The position numbers and the translations under genes were made by a program. A DNA stretch of 64,000 bases from Moringa oleifera (taxonomy: Eukaryota > Streptophyta > Magnoliopsida > Brassicales > Moringaceae). The notes under the pieces are model-generated. The model searched no databases. It was not told the DNA's origin and was given only the letters and a program-made list of their open reading frames with translations. The stretch covers positions 1,860,001-1,924,000 of the forward strand of contig JAJFZO010000433.1 in assembly GCA_021397835.1 (NCBI GenBank), in the 5' to 3' direction. Below are positions 22,901 to 34,313 of this stretch, piece by piece (position 1 is the first letter of the stretch; each line of letters opens with the position of its first letter).

Positions 22901-24275
22901 AATGTACTCAGTATCTAGTTGCTCATTAAATGAGGAGAAGACTCTGGTTCATGCATGTTTTGATTGTATAAAATGATTGTTGTTATTCATAACGATTACT
23001 CTTTCTTACAATTTTAACTCAAGCAGATGTATTTGACAGGAGATCCAATGAAAGAAAACACAACCAAGGAATAAGATAAACATAGTTAACCACAGAAAAA
23101 TTATGATGTCCACTGAAAAGAAAGTTGAGTTCCAAACCTCAAGTTCAATATGATCTATGACCAGACAAATACTTGCACCTGTGGAGTCTAATGTAACTTT
23201 TAGGTGGAGTTAAATTCAACAAGAGCATCAAATTTCTTTTCTCTTACATTTCCTACTTTTTTTCATCAGTATGGAAGCATTAATATACATTTTAAATTTT
23301 AAACTAAAACATCAAAGGTTGCAAACAGAGTTTATTGAACAAATCCCAGTTCATATCAAAGAATGATTCATCGTTACCTGTAAGTGATAAGAGTAGGCAA
23401 AGGAGCTTTCTTAATCAAAACATCAAGATCCTGTCTAGGGTTGAAGTTCTTCAAGAAATCAACACGAATCTCCAAGAGGTCAGCACCGAGCTCCTTTGCC
23501 TTTGCCATCTGAACAAACATTTCATCAACTGATTCTGCCATTATTGGCGTGCAAATTAAAGTAGAATTGTTTCCAGCTCCATCAGAAATTTGAAGATCCG
23601 TTGTTGCCAACTAGAAGGAAAAAAAAATCCCAAGCAGAAGACAAAAATGAATATTTCCAGCATAGATAAATATAAAGCCAATTGAATGAAGTTGGTTACA
23701 TTAGCAATGAATTGCTCAGTTTGTTTGCTAAAAGTAGAAATCATATTAAAAAAGGAAGAAAAATAATCATTAAGCTTCGATTTTCCATCATATCTCTTTT
23801 TTTTTTTCTTTCCCACAGTTTTCCCAGAAGCCAAACCGAACAAATCAAGGGGATCCAAGCTGCAAATATAATATAAGAGAGATCATAACTACACATTTTA
23901 GGCATTCAGTTGTTCTATCTGCTGCAAAGGTACAAAGAAAATAAAATGTTTTTGACAAACAATTACGCAGAAGCCCAATTGGACCAAGAGTTCACATTCC
24001 CCTCAAAACATGAAATTATGAAAATTATGAAAAGACGCCAGACCCATAACTTCGTTTTCCGCTCATTCATTTTTCTCAGGAACCAAACAGTGGAATCACA
24101 TGCTTTCACCATCCACCACAAAAATAAAGATCAAAAATGAACGACGATTTAAAATGTAATCCTTCTCCTAATAACGTAACCTTCCCAAGAAAAACCAAAC
24201 AGAGAAAAAGAAAACGAAAGCAAGAGACAGAGAGAACAAAAAGCAAAGAGTTACTGTAAAACTGCCGGGACTCAT
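19921..24275 (-). CDS. Bifunctional 3-dehydroquinate dehydratase / shikimate dehydrogenase
   Basis: Eleven coding exons: 24255-24275, 23378-23610, 22735-22840, 22409-22627, 21756-22102, 21325-21388, 21100-21208, 20863-21006, 20367-20515, 20058-20220, 19921-19964. They encode 532 residues. The fused plant enzyme makes dehydroshikimate (dehydratase) and reduces it to shikimate with NADPH. Dehydratase residues are present: His144 in VSSHN, Lys171, Arg209 and Gln234. Shikimate-site residues Ser266 and Ser268 (HSKSP), Thr311 and Lys315 (CTIPHKE) and Asp353 are present, as are GAGGAG and the NADP loop Asn411-Arg412-Thr413. Val352 replaces the usual Thr of NTD. The start MSPGSFT gives no chloroplast transit peptide, so a cytosolic isoform or a missed alternative exon is possible. 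The CT-rich leader lies just upstream. Confidence 0.93.
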
Positions 24276-24420
24276 GGTGCGCGATGAAGCGAATGCAAGA
24301 GAAGGTGGGCAACAACCTTTCGTAGAGCGAGAGAGAGAGAGAGAAGGAAAGAAGCTGCGTTTGGTGGGTGAGTTAGGTAGGCGTCCATATACAGGGGAAA
24401 GCGTGTAGAATCTAAACTTT
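24276..24420 (-). promoter_or_regulatory. CT-rich 5' leader / core promoter of the shikimate dehydrogenase gene
   Basis: The minus strand carries a (CT)n tract at about 24328-24344, roughly 55-70 bases upstream of the ATG at 24275. Pyrimidine tracts of this kind are common in plant leaders. The transcription start is not determinable by eye. Confidence 0.4.
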
Positions 24421-25747
24421 TGCTTTCTCCAAATTCATAGAAGTGACCGTTAGCTTTCCTCAAGATGATTCAACAAAGGGAAATTCGATTTTAGTACAGT
24501 TGACTCACTCCATTTTAATAATATTAATAATTTTTAAAATTTTATATTACAATTTTTAATATTAACTAATTCTGAAATTTGAATTACATGTATATATACT
24601 GTAATATATCATTATTTATTTTTTTCATATTAATAATCATTCAATTTATCTATTTTTTCATATAATTTCAATTGTTAATGCAAACTAAATAAAAAAATTG
24701 GGATTGATATATGAGAATGCCCTTTTTTTGTTGCCTTATGATTTATATATACCTTTTATTAATAGTAATAAAGTGAATAAATCAAAATATTAAAATTTTA
24801 GTAAAGTTTTAAGAAATGATAATTAAAATATTTATTTTTATTTATTTTTTGTTTTTTTATTTTTAACAAAAATAAAACGGCGGCCTTAACTTTTGGCGCC
24901 TATTTTAGTAGCCAAGTGTTGGTAGGTAGGCCGCTAGGGTTTAGTACCTGATTTTACCAAATTGTCCTCTTCTCCTCATTCTTAATGGAATGCCACCTAA
25001 TTTTTTTGTCCTTTTCTCAGTGGCCTTGCCTATATTGACCCAAAAAACAATTAAAGTAATACCAAAAATAGAAAAAAAAAATTATGAATACTATATTGCA
25101 ATAAACATGTTTTAAGTTTTTATTTTTTGTTTGATTGCTACTTAATATATATTAATATATTAATTTTATTTTATTAAAATATATATTTGACATTAATATT
25201 TTCTATTAATTTAAATTATACTAAAAATATTAATACATAATCATTTAATAAAATTTATGATTAAAATTTATACATATTTTTATTAATTAGATATAATACA
25301 TATTTTTATATGTATAATCAAAATTTATTTTATGTACTTACATTTCAAAGTTGAATCCAATACATTTAAGTGGAACAACTCATCTTATATTTGTCCAAAA
25401 TCAAATCACATAAGAACATGTAATACATTATTGGACCATCATGTTATCATATTTTATATTTATGTATATATAGATCGTTATTATCTCTCAAGTAGGTGTT
25501 CAAAATTGAATTTTCTTTTTCTTTTCATTAATTGGAAACGAATAATAAAGATGATAATCCATAAGGGTTTTCTTCTTATCCAATCATGATAAAGTTAATA
25601 ACTTTCAGAAACAAATATTTAAAGAGATTAAAACCAATTAATTTTTATTCACTTTGCTTGTTTAGATACAATTATATCATCGTCTTCTCCCATTCAACAA
25701 TTCAATTTCACACGGTAATTCCGGCCACTGGTATCACATTTTCTGTA
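24421..25747. other. Spacer between the two shikimate-type genes, with a small GC island
   Basis: Mostly AT-rich. The exception is 24877-24950, which holds GGCGGCC, an E2F-like TTTTGGCGCC, an inverted GGCCGC and a telo-box-like CTAGGGTTTAG. No gene starts nearby that would obviously use it. 25620-25747 should be the 3' UTR of the neighbouring paralogue. Confidence 0.4.
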
Positions 25748-28700
25748 TCAGAACTTTGTTAAAACGATCTCTCGCATGAATTCCCTGGGCGCTGCAAAAT
25801 AAAAGCAATCAGATTCAGATCGTTTCAGATTGAAATATGACAATCCAGACAAGCTGGAGGGTAATGCCCAGAAAGAACAAGATTTCTTTTCAAAAGTATT
25901 TCCAAGCAAAGCTTCCAGCAAGAAAATATGGCGACCTTTTTCTACAGGCCTAATTTAGCCCGAATCTTCAAATTTCAGTGATTTATCAATTGATTCCACA
26001 GGAAAATCCCGATATAGATTGAGGGAAGGAGTATGAAAAGAATACCTTCTTGGCCGGTGAAGAGATTGAACTGGCCAACAGCCTGTCTGAGAAACATTTC
26101 AGCTCCACTAACTATGATGGCTCCAGCAGCCTCAGCTTCTGTCAGTAGTCTGGTTTTTCTTGGTGTGTATACAGCATCAAAGACCAGCTGGTAATCCTGG
26201 AAAGTTGCCTGAAAATCAAACAGATAGATTTAGTATCAGCAACCGGTAAGATTTTGTTCATTGCTCTGATCAAAGTAGAGCACCTCAGATACAGGAATCC
26301 GGTCATTATTTGGGTGCATTCCTAATGGTGTTGCATTTGCCAGTACTGCTCCTTTCTCTGGCCGGAAATTAGCTATTTCTTTGAAAGGTTGAGCTTCACC
26401 AGAGACTGCACCAGCAAGACACTTCGCTCTGTCTTTTTACAGACAAAAGATGATGTAAGAAACCGATGAAGAAACAAAAGAATGACAGAAGTTTTAGAAT
26501 GTCTACCAAAATCAACGTCAAAAATGACTATTCGAGCTCCTCTACTTTTGGCACCAAATGCCAGAGCTCTTCCGGCACCTCCAGCACCAACTAGCACGAA
26601 CTGTTTCCCAGTTAATGGAGAACATGAAGAGAGGTGATCGCTAGTGCATCCATGTCCTGTAATATCCCAAACAAGATCCAGACTTGATCATCTATTAATG
26701 CACCCAATGAACACGGGGAAGAACTGTGGCAACAAAATTGAAACACTTCTGTGAAGGTAGCATAAGAATCGGGAATTGATATGAATACCTTCTAATGCAT
26801 CCTCGATAGCAGTTATTGCAGCCTCACAATCTGTGTTATAACCTATCAGCTTGCCATCAGTTTGCCTTCTTACAATTGTATTAACAGCACCTACAGACTG
26901 AAGCATGTAAAACTTGGTTACAGAATCCGTAAAGCTATGTTCTGTCTGAGAAGCGGAGAATTGAAATTTTAGTCCAAGATTCAGCCTGAAAAATGATACT
27001 ATTATCTATGATGAATTTATAGATGCAATTAGATAGTCAAAGAAACTTAATTTGATAATGAACCAACCTGGGCAAGAGGATGGACTTCATCGCAGCACTC
27101 AACCACAGCTTCCTTGTATGGAATCCCAACACTACAATCAACAAAGATTCAGAAAATAAGAAATTAAGTTAAGAATTGAAAGAAGAAAAAGAGAGAAAAC
27201 TAAAAAAGGTTGTCTGTATTGAGTTATAGTCCATGGAGCATAAGAGAAAGAAGATCTATTTCTCATTCCAGGAAATCATAATTCTTTAATGCATGTGAAG
27301 GAGACGCAGCAGATCAATGACTGCATTACTTGCAACCAGAAAATAAAATCAGCAAAGCAGAACAGACAATTGGAACATTATCATGCATGGCTTGGTCTGA
27401 CAGCAGATGTCAAGGTTCTTACTGTTACATACCTAAACCCTGCAAAGTCAGGGCTTGAATAGATTCTGAAGAACTCCTTGAGATTGTCAACGAACATTGG
27501 GACATAAATTCCATTGAAGTTCACATGTCTGAAGGTAGGATTATGCAATATAGGGCCTTTGCTGTGGCCAACAGGTTTCGAAATGAGCCCAAAGACTTTA
27601 GTATCCACATCCATAAACTCGATTTTGTAAGTCTCCCCAAGACTTTTTAAACTAGGCAAACCAGGAATGGAATTTCCTTCAATGGATCCATAGACTAAAG
27701 CACCACCAAACTTCGGGCATAATAGCTGGCTAATCAGCCCTCTTTCCCCCACAGAGTATGCAGCAATTGGTACCTGCGAGTGACAGCGAAAACCTGATGT
27801 CACACTACACAAAGGTCTAAGACTAGTTTCATTTTTTCTTGAATCAAAGTAAATGGCTCATTACCTCAGAATTCTATATCCTGTTTTATATTGTGTCATT
27901 TACAATAGTGAAATATAGTAAAATATTTAGTTTATCATAAGGTTTCATACCTGGCAATGTGAGATTAAATGAAACATTCTTGTCAGTTCTGTAATATCAG
28001 TCATATTGGCAACAAGCTTGATGAGATCTGCTCCAGTAGCTAGCATCTGTGCAACCAGATTGCTAAGATCTTCTTTTGATGGTGTCAAACCATTCACATA
28101 ATGTGATACAACAAATTTTGTGCCACTAGAAGGACTTCTCTTATGTTTCCCTATAATATCAGCAGCCACCTAAAAGGATCACACTTTTCCAAGTCAGACA
28201 AGATTCCCTGGAAAATTTCAGGTCACAGTAACATCTGCCATGAAATTGATTCTTAAAGTCTTTTCAATGGCTACACCTGCAACCATCAATATGAGTGATG
28301 GTCTAATTAAAATGCAGCAGACAATGGCATTCAAGAAGCAAGAGAAAAATTGCATTTAGTCTCCCCAGTAGCTTGAGAAATATTCATCTTATTCCTCACT
28401 TCCTAAATAAGAATTACTACTCAAAGTACTAAATAAGGTCTTCAATTAATTTTCAGTAAGAACCAAAGAAATTAAAACTAAGAAATTAAAACTTTGAGGG
28501 AAAAAAAAAACTACCTCGAGTTCATACTCCACGTAATCAGCACCTAATTCTTTAGCTATATGAAGTGCTTCTAACCGGGTATGCTCATCACCTTCATATT
28601 TCCCACCTTCCCATTCTGCCCTGAAAAAGTTGCATGATATTAGACATTACAGCTCTCGCGCAATTATTTTCCCCCAGTAAACACTAAATGCGCATAGCTC

Positions 28701-29620
28701 TTCATCATAGACAAAGGAAAGAAAAAGGATGCTCCAAAGGCTAGTATCTCCTACATCCACCTAATGATATTTGCCAATATCTTACTTTTAACGTCTAAAT
28801 TTTCACTGATCCCATCTCATCATAGAGGAGCCAGGTCCAAATGCATTTCACATCCAATGGGTCAGCAAATTAAATATATCAAAATGCCAAGTCATTCTGT
28901 ACACCACAAGTTCTGAGCCCCTGTTAAGAGAGTATTAATACATTTTTGGATAGAAGAATCCAGCATGGTAAGACATCATATGTGCCAGGCAGAATAATTT
29001 TAGTAATGAAACTAGAAATAACTGGAATTTGATCGACAATTCAATAAGAAATATGTTAATACACAAGACTTTAAGCAATTAACACTTCCATCCACTTAAA
29101 GAAGAAAAATTTATTTTCATGGCTACAGAATGATGCCAGGAAAATATTCCGAATTTGAAAGAAAAGGAGAAAATGTATCTCTCAGATAAGGTTTATTATC
29201 TTTTAAAGTAATCTGAAAGACAGCAAATTTCAAAATTCACTCACTTCCACCTTTTCACAAATGGTATGACATTATTCCTACAAGCCTAAATGTAACAAAA
29301 GAATCATAAGACTCTTTCCATATTGTTAGACCAAGATTTCTATCAAATGAAGACAAGAAAAGCAAAGATTATACAAGAAGCAAAAGTATAGGTTAAGACC
29401 ATTACCGGTTCACCATGAGCACAGGCAATGGCTTGTTTCCGAGAATGATTTCAAGGTCTTGCTTAGGCTGAAAGCCCTTAATGCAACCCAGTCTAACCTC
29501 AACTACATCAGCACCTTGAGCCTTTGCCCTGCGCATATTCCTAACTATTTGCTCCACAGTTTCAGCCATTACAGGAGCACAAACCAAAGCAGTATTACTC
29601 AAAACTCCAACACTACCCAT
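25748..29620 (-). CDS. Quinate dehydrogenase-type paralogue of dehydroquinate dehydratase / shikimate dehydrogenase
   Basis: Ten coding exons: 29406-29620, 28515-28620, 27951-28169, 27433-27773, 27068-27131, 26789-26897, 26507-26656, 26284-26432, 26046-26208, 25748-25791. They encode 519 residues from the ATG at 29620. Seven exon sizes are identical to the neighbour (106, 219, 64, 109, 149, 163, 44). The substrate pocket reads HSKGP (Gly253) and VGIPYKE (Gly296) where the shikimate enzyme has Ser and Thr; these two changes mark plant quinate dehydrogenases. Lys300 and the NTD Asp remain. The cofactor loop is IFDVDFD instead of ANRTY, suggesting NAD(H). In the dehydratase half the His position is Tyr131, Arg is Gln196 and Gln is Leu219, though Lys158 remains, so that activity is probably lost. 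No transit peptide; an extra upstream exon cannot be excluded. Confidence 0.9.
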
Positions 29621-29960
29621 TTTAGCAAAACAATATCAAAAAGGAAAAAGAAAGACTAAAACAATTGTCCAACAAAACAGATTTAAATGAATCAAGCAAT
29701 GCTGAAAATATCTGAACAACCGATCATTTATATAGCCTAAAGGGTAGTGCATCAAGAGTAAAAAAATCAAAGACAGGGCGTCAATGCAACAGTTGAAATG
29801 TCTCTTTATAACATTATAAGAAAACAATTAAAACAGAAAACAAATTCCTGGAAAAAGTAACATTGATCTACTAGGTAAAACTATTGAATGTAAAGAGCAA
29901 ATGAGGAGTCGTTGGGAGAGACGGAGGAGAGCTGAAAAAAGGGTATTTCTTGAATCTAAT

Positions 29961-30515
29961 CCTACCAACCAAGACACGTCGAATACTACATACTAAGCAA
30001 GGTTTCGCATCAGCATTGGACCCAACTGGTCAACAAATATCAAATAGGTTGGTGGTAGGAAGAAAAAGAAAAGTATGTAGATAAGGTTTGGTGGAGGTAA
30101 TAGAGATACCTACTTGACAATACGTTTAAATAAAGACAACCCAGAACTCCTTTAGAGATTACTATGAGAAAAGGACATCCAGCCATGTTCGAACCAAAAT
30201 TGAAGGGTTTAAAAAGAGAAACATAGGGACCATATAGAGAACTGTTGGTGACGGGTTCATTTTTACCTCAACAACAAATAAATACAGCAGGAAGAACCCC
30301 ACAGGATAAAGCAAAGTCTGCCATTAAAAGGGGTGAAAAAATGGAAAAGGAAAGACCACACTTTTCGATAACTTCATTAGTTTTGTGACAATCTTGTCGC
30401 GAGGTAGGCCGAATTCAGCCGCCATTGTTTGGTGACACTGAGATGGTTTCAGTTTTGACACGGCTTGGTGGGGTTGTAGGTGGGGTTGTAGGTCGTAGGT
30501 GAGAGAATAAGAAAG
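29961..30515 (-). promoter_or_regulatory. Cluster of MYB AC-type elements upstream of the quinate dehydrogenase gene
   Basis: ACCAACC (AC-II) occurs on the plus strand at 29964-29970 and on the minus strand at 30047-30053. At about 30471-30497 the minus strand has ACCTACAACCCC twice in tandem, with further CACCTAC motifs next to it. AC elements bind the MYB factors that drive phenylpropanoid genes, and quinate is the acceptor for chlorogenic acid. The sites lie 340-900 bases upstream of the ATG, so some may fall in the leader. Function is inferred from motif matches only. Confidence 0.35.
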
Positions 30516-30639
30516 CGCGTGCCCTCGTTACTCTCCTATTGCTTTTTGTTGGAGAGCCAGAGGAAAACGGATACATCCACCTCATGCTTGGTTTGTCCTC
30601 TGACCTTGCCAAGTTTCTGTTTGTGGCTGCAGAGAGGCA

Positions 30640-32991
30640 GCCTTAGTACAAAAAGTACACATTAGCAATTATAATTTTTTAAAATATTCAAAAAATAATT
30701 ATAAACTTTATTTGAGTTTCATTTTAAATTTTGTTTTTGTAATTTTTTAAATTATGAATCTAAAATTTTGATTTAATTAAATTCGAATTTTAGTTTAAAA
30801 AATTAAATAAAATTAATAATATTTTTTTATTAAAATATAATAAAAATAACTCAAACAAAGTTTACACTTTATATCAAGTTCATAGAATAAATTTAAAAAA
30901 TTTTGATTAAAAAATTAATTATTATAGATTTTTTATAACATTTTTTATAATATAAAATTAATAAAAATATTTTATGTATACAAAATATTCTGAAAATTTT
31001 TATAATTATATATTAACCATTTCTTTACTTTAGTATAAATTTTTAAGTGAAAATTCATTCTATAAGATATAAAATTTCAATATCCTTAATTTTAAATTTT
31101 TTTGATAAATTTTAAATTTACTCAAAATGAAAGTTTGAATGCATAATTAAAAAAAGGAATAATGAGGCTTAAAATAAAAAATGGGTAAATTTTTAGAGTT
31201 TATTTTGATATTTAACTTATTTTTTAAAAAATAAACTTTTAAAATGTATTCAATAAATTTTAATTTTAATTTTCTTTTATAAAAATTAATAATTAAAATA
31301 GTTGAATTAAAAAAATTATAACAAATTTTAGTTTGAATATTTTTATGTATTTAAAAAAATATTCAAGTTGTCATTTTAAAAAATCAAATTTTTAAATACT
31401 AAAAATATTTTTTAAAAATTTAATATTATCATAAATTTTAAAAATTGATAAAAATTAATTTATTATTTGAACATTATTCAAATTTCTGAAATAAAATCAA
31501 AATAAAATGAAAAATCTATTAAAATATTTTTAAAAATATTTTAATTATAAAATTTTAATTAATTTTTTTATAATTATATTGAACTAGATTTAATTTAGAT
31601 AAAATCAATACATCATGATTTATTTGGATATATTTTGAAAATTATAATTTGATTGAAAAAAATAAAACACAAGATTTTAAATGATTTTTATCAAAATTTT
31701 AAATTAAAATCATAAATTAACTTGTATATTTATTTTAATGTAAATATTAGATTTCACCTTGAATATATTGAAGTTTTAATTAGTTCAATTACTTTTCAAT
31801 TTAGTTTACTATTAACTTATCAAATAATTTAAAATGTAAAGATATTTAAATTAAAAATTTTATATAATACATTGTGACTACAATTTTTTTTTTATGTAAA
31901 AAAACGAATCCATCATAAAATAAAATTCATAATTTTTTTGAGTGTGGAATATACATATAATTCATATCATTAAAAAATTAAAAATAACAAATTGAAATAT
32001 GTTCAAAAATAAAAATAATAAAAATAGAAAATAAAATTTATTTGAGTTATGTCTTAGATATTTTAAAAATAAAAATATTTTTAAGTTATTAGAGACGCTG
32101 AACTTAAGGTACAACTTAAATTAAATTAAAATATTAAATATGTGTTGAATAATTGAAACTTTAATGTCTAAATTGAACTCTGTGTAAAATTTAATGTTAA
32201 ATTTAATATTTATCTTTTATTTAAATGTACATGTGATATAAAACATTAAAGTCTATATTGTTTCTTTAAATAAATTTTAAATTTCAAAAAAAAATTTAAT
32301 CCAAATTGTATTTTGATTTAAAATGATTGTAAAAAATTATAGAGATAATTAATGTTAAAATGCCTTAAAAAAATTATTAAAATAACTTCTATAGTCTATA
32401 TCGAGTTCATATTTTAAATTTGAATTATTTTTATGCATATTTTTTAATAAAATTTTTAGATTTTTGATAATATAAATTTTTAAAAAGTATTTTTAGTACT
32501 CATAAAATTAAAATTTTTATATAATCTTTCTTTTTATTTTAAATTATAAATTATAAATAATAAAATTAATTAGTTTATAATTTCAAAAATTAAAATTAAT
32601 GTTTTTTTAAGAAAAGATTTTATTTTTTTAAAAGAAAATGCAATGTAAACATAAGTTAATCTTAAACTTCTATTATCATGAAATCAATATATTCAATTTA
32701 AAAGACTAAAATATTATTTATATTTCCATATAAGTGTTTGATGAAATGTCAAAAATGGATCAAATTTGATTATGATACAATTAATCATGAAACCAAATAA
32801 TTCAATTAAAAATGTTAATTTTACTAAATCTTCCATTCAATTTTACATCAAGTAAAAAATTAGTTGGAAAAACATCAGTTATTGTAAATGAAAAAATAAA
32901 AGTTATATAAAATTCATGTTTTATTTGTGTTATCAAATAAATTTAACGTTAAAAATTTATAAATCTTATTTGTTTTATCAAGTTGATTTAA

Positions 32992-33024
<33 letters not shown>

Positions 33025-33840
33025 TAAGATACTTTTAAATAATTTTAAATTTAAAAACTGAATCGCAAATGTTAAAAATAAAAATGTTTATTGAATTTAT
33101 TGAAAGCTGCAATTAAAGATAATATGGCATTTGTCTGGTGGCTAAGGTTGACATCGGCCCATGAATTCATGATCCAAGTTTTACGAATTTTTTTGGGTAA
33201 TCAATTATTTATTTACTTAAAAAATATGTTATTTGTGTTTTATTTACATGTTTTATTTATTAAGTGATTTTTATGATTATTTTATTCACCCTTAAGCATA
33301 TCAATTTAGTAGATTTTTAAAAAAATTATATATAGATTGACTTAATAAATTTTATATAAATGAATTAATATGTAATATTTATTATTTTTAAAAATAAATA
33401 AATTTTAATATACAAAAAATAATTTTAAAAATTTAAATTAAAAATTTCAAATTCATAAAATATTTACTATTTAATATATTTTCTATATATGGAATGCAGT
33501 TATTTTTATATAAGTGATACACTTTTTTAATTAATTTAATTATATAAAATATTTATAAATTATATTATTAATTTTTATTATTGATTAGTTTTCATTTATT
33601 TATAAAATTTATTATAAAAAATTAAATAAAATATTAAGCTCTTTCCATTAACTAATTTAATTAATTTTAAAAGACACATATCAAGTAATTTATATCACAA
33701 TTTAAAACTCAAGAGCCCAATAACCTAAATTCATTCAATAATTAAATGAATCAAATTAAAATTCACAAAATCGAATCATAGACTAACAGGTCATTAACCC
33801 ACTGATGGCTCTAAATCGAATGGACAAAAATGGAGCCTGG
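30640..33840. other. AT-rich repeat-filled spacer
   Basis: About 3 kb of A/T-rich DNA with fragments of the fold-back family and an (AAT)n tract at about 32993-33024. 33120-33190 is less AT-rich, with a weak tRNA-like A box (GGTGGCTAAGG), but no B box or fold supports a tRNA or SINE call. Confidence 0.55.
31190..31700. repeat. Diverged fold-back MITE-like element, copy E
   Basis: Internal motifs (attcaagttgtcatttt near 31360; atactaaaaatatttttta near 31400; agataaaatcaatacatcat near 31595) parallel those of copies A-C, but the ends are too eroded to define. Confidence 0.4.
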
Positions 33841-34313
33841 TTAACGCTGGGCCCTCCATGTTTCTCAACCAGCCCATCTTCTACAAACAGACAGAAAGTT
33901 CACAGTCTTTTTTTAATCAAAAGCACTAACTAGTTAATTCCAGCCCTCAAACGGAATACAACTCTTCCTGTTTCAAAAGTTGAGAAAAAAGTGAATGTTG
34001 AAACCGGAGTTAACAGATTCAATCTATAATTTGAAAGGCAGCCAAAGAAGCACTTACCTATTTGCTAAGAGAAGGACAAATTATAGTTATGTTAATACCC
34101 AAACCTGTTTCTGCAGTTAACTTACATATTTTTACACCAAGAGAGATGGATTGCGGAATCCATCTGTGCTACCCAGCTCCCATAAACACAAATGATTCAG
34201 CAATCTCATAGGGGTTCAGGAAGTAACTGATGAGTAGTGGCTCCACTGATACTTGCTAAAACTGGGTGTTAACCAGTTTTTGCGTTAGCAGCAATGAGTA
34301 CAGGCTCTATCGA
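33841..34313 (-). other. 3' flank / 3' UTR of the FRIGIDA-like gene
   Basis: Balanced composition next to the stop codon at 34314, with no coding features. It probably contains the 3' UTR. Confidence 0.45.

Noticed and set aside
33120..33190. Possible tRNA-derived element (GGTGGCTAAGG)
   Set aside because: Only a weak A box; no B box, tail or target duplication.
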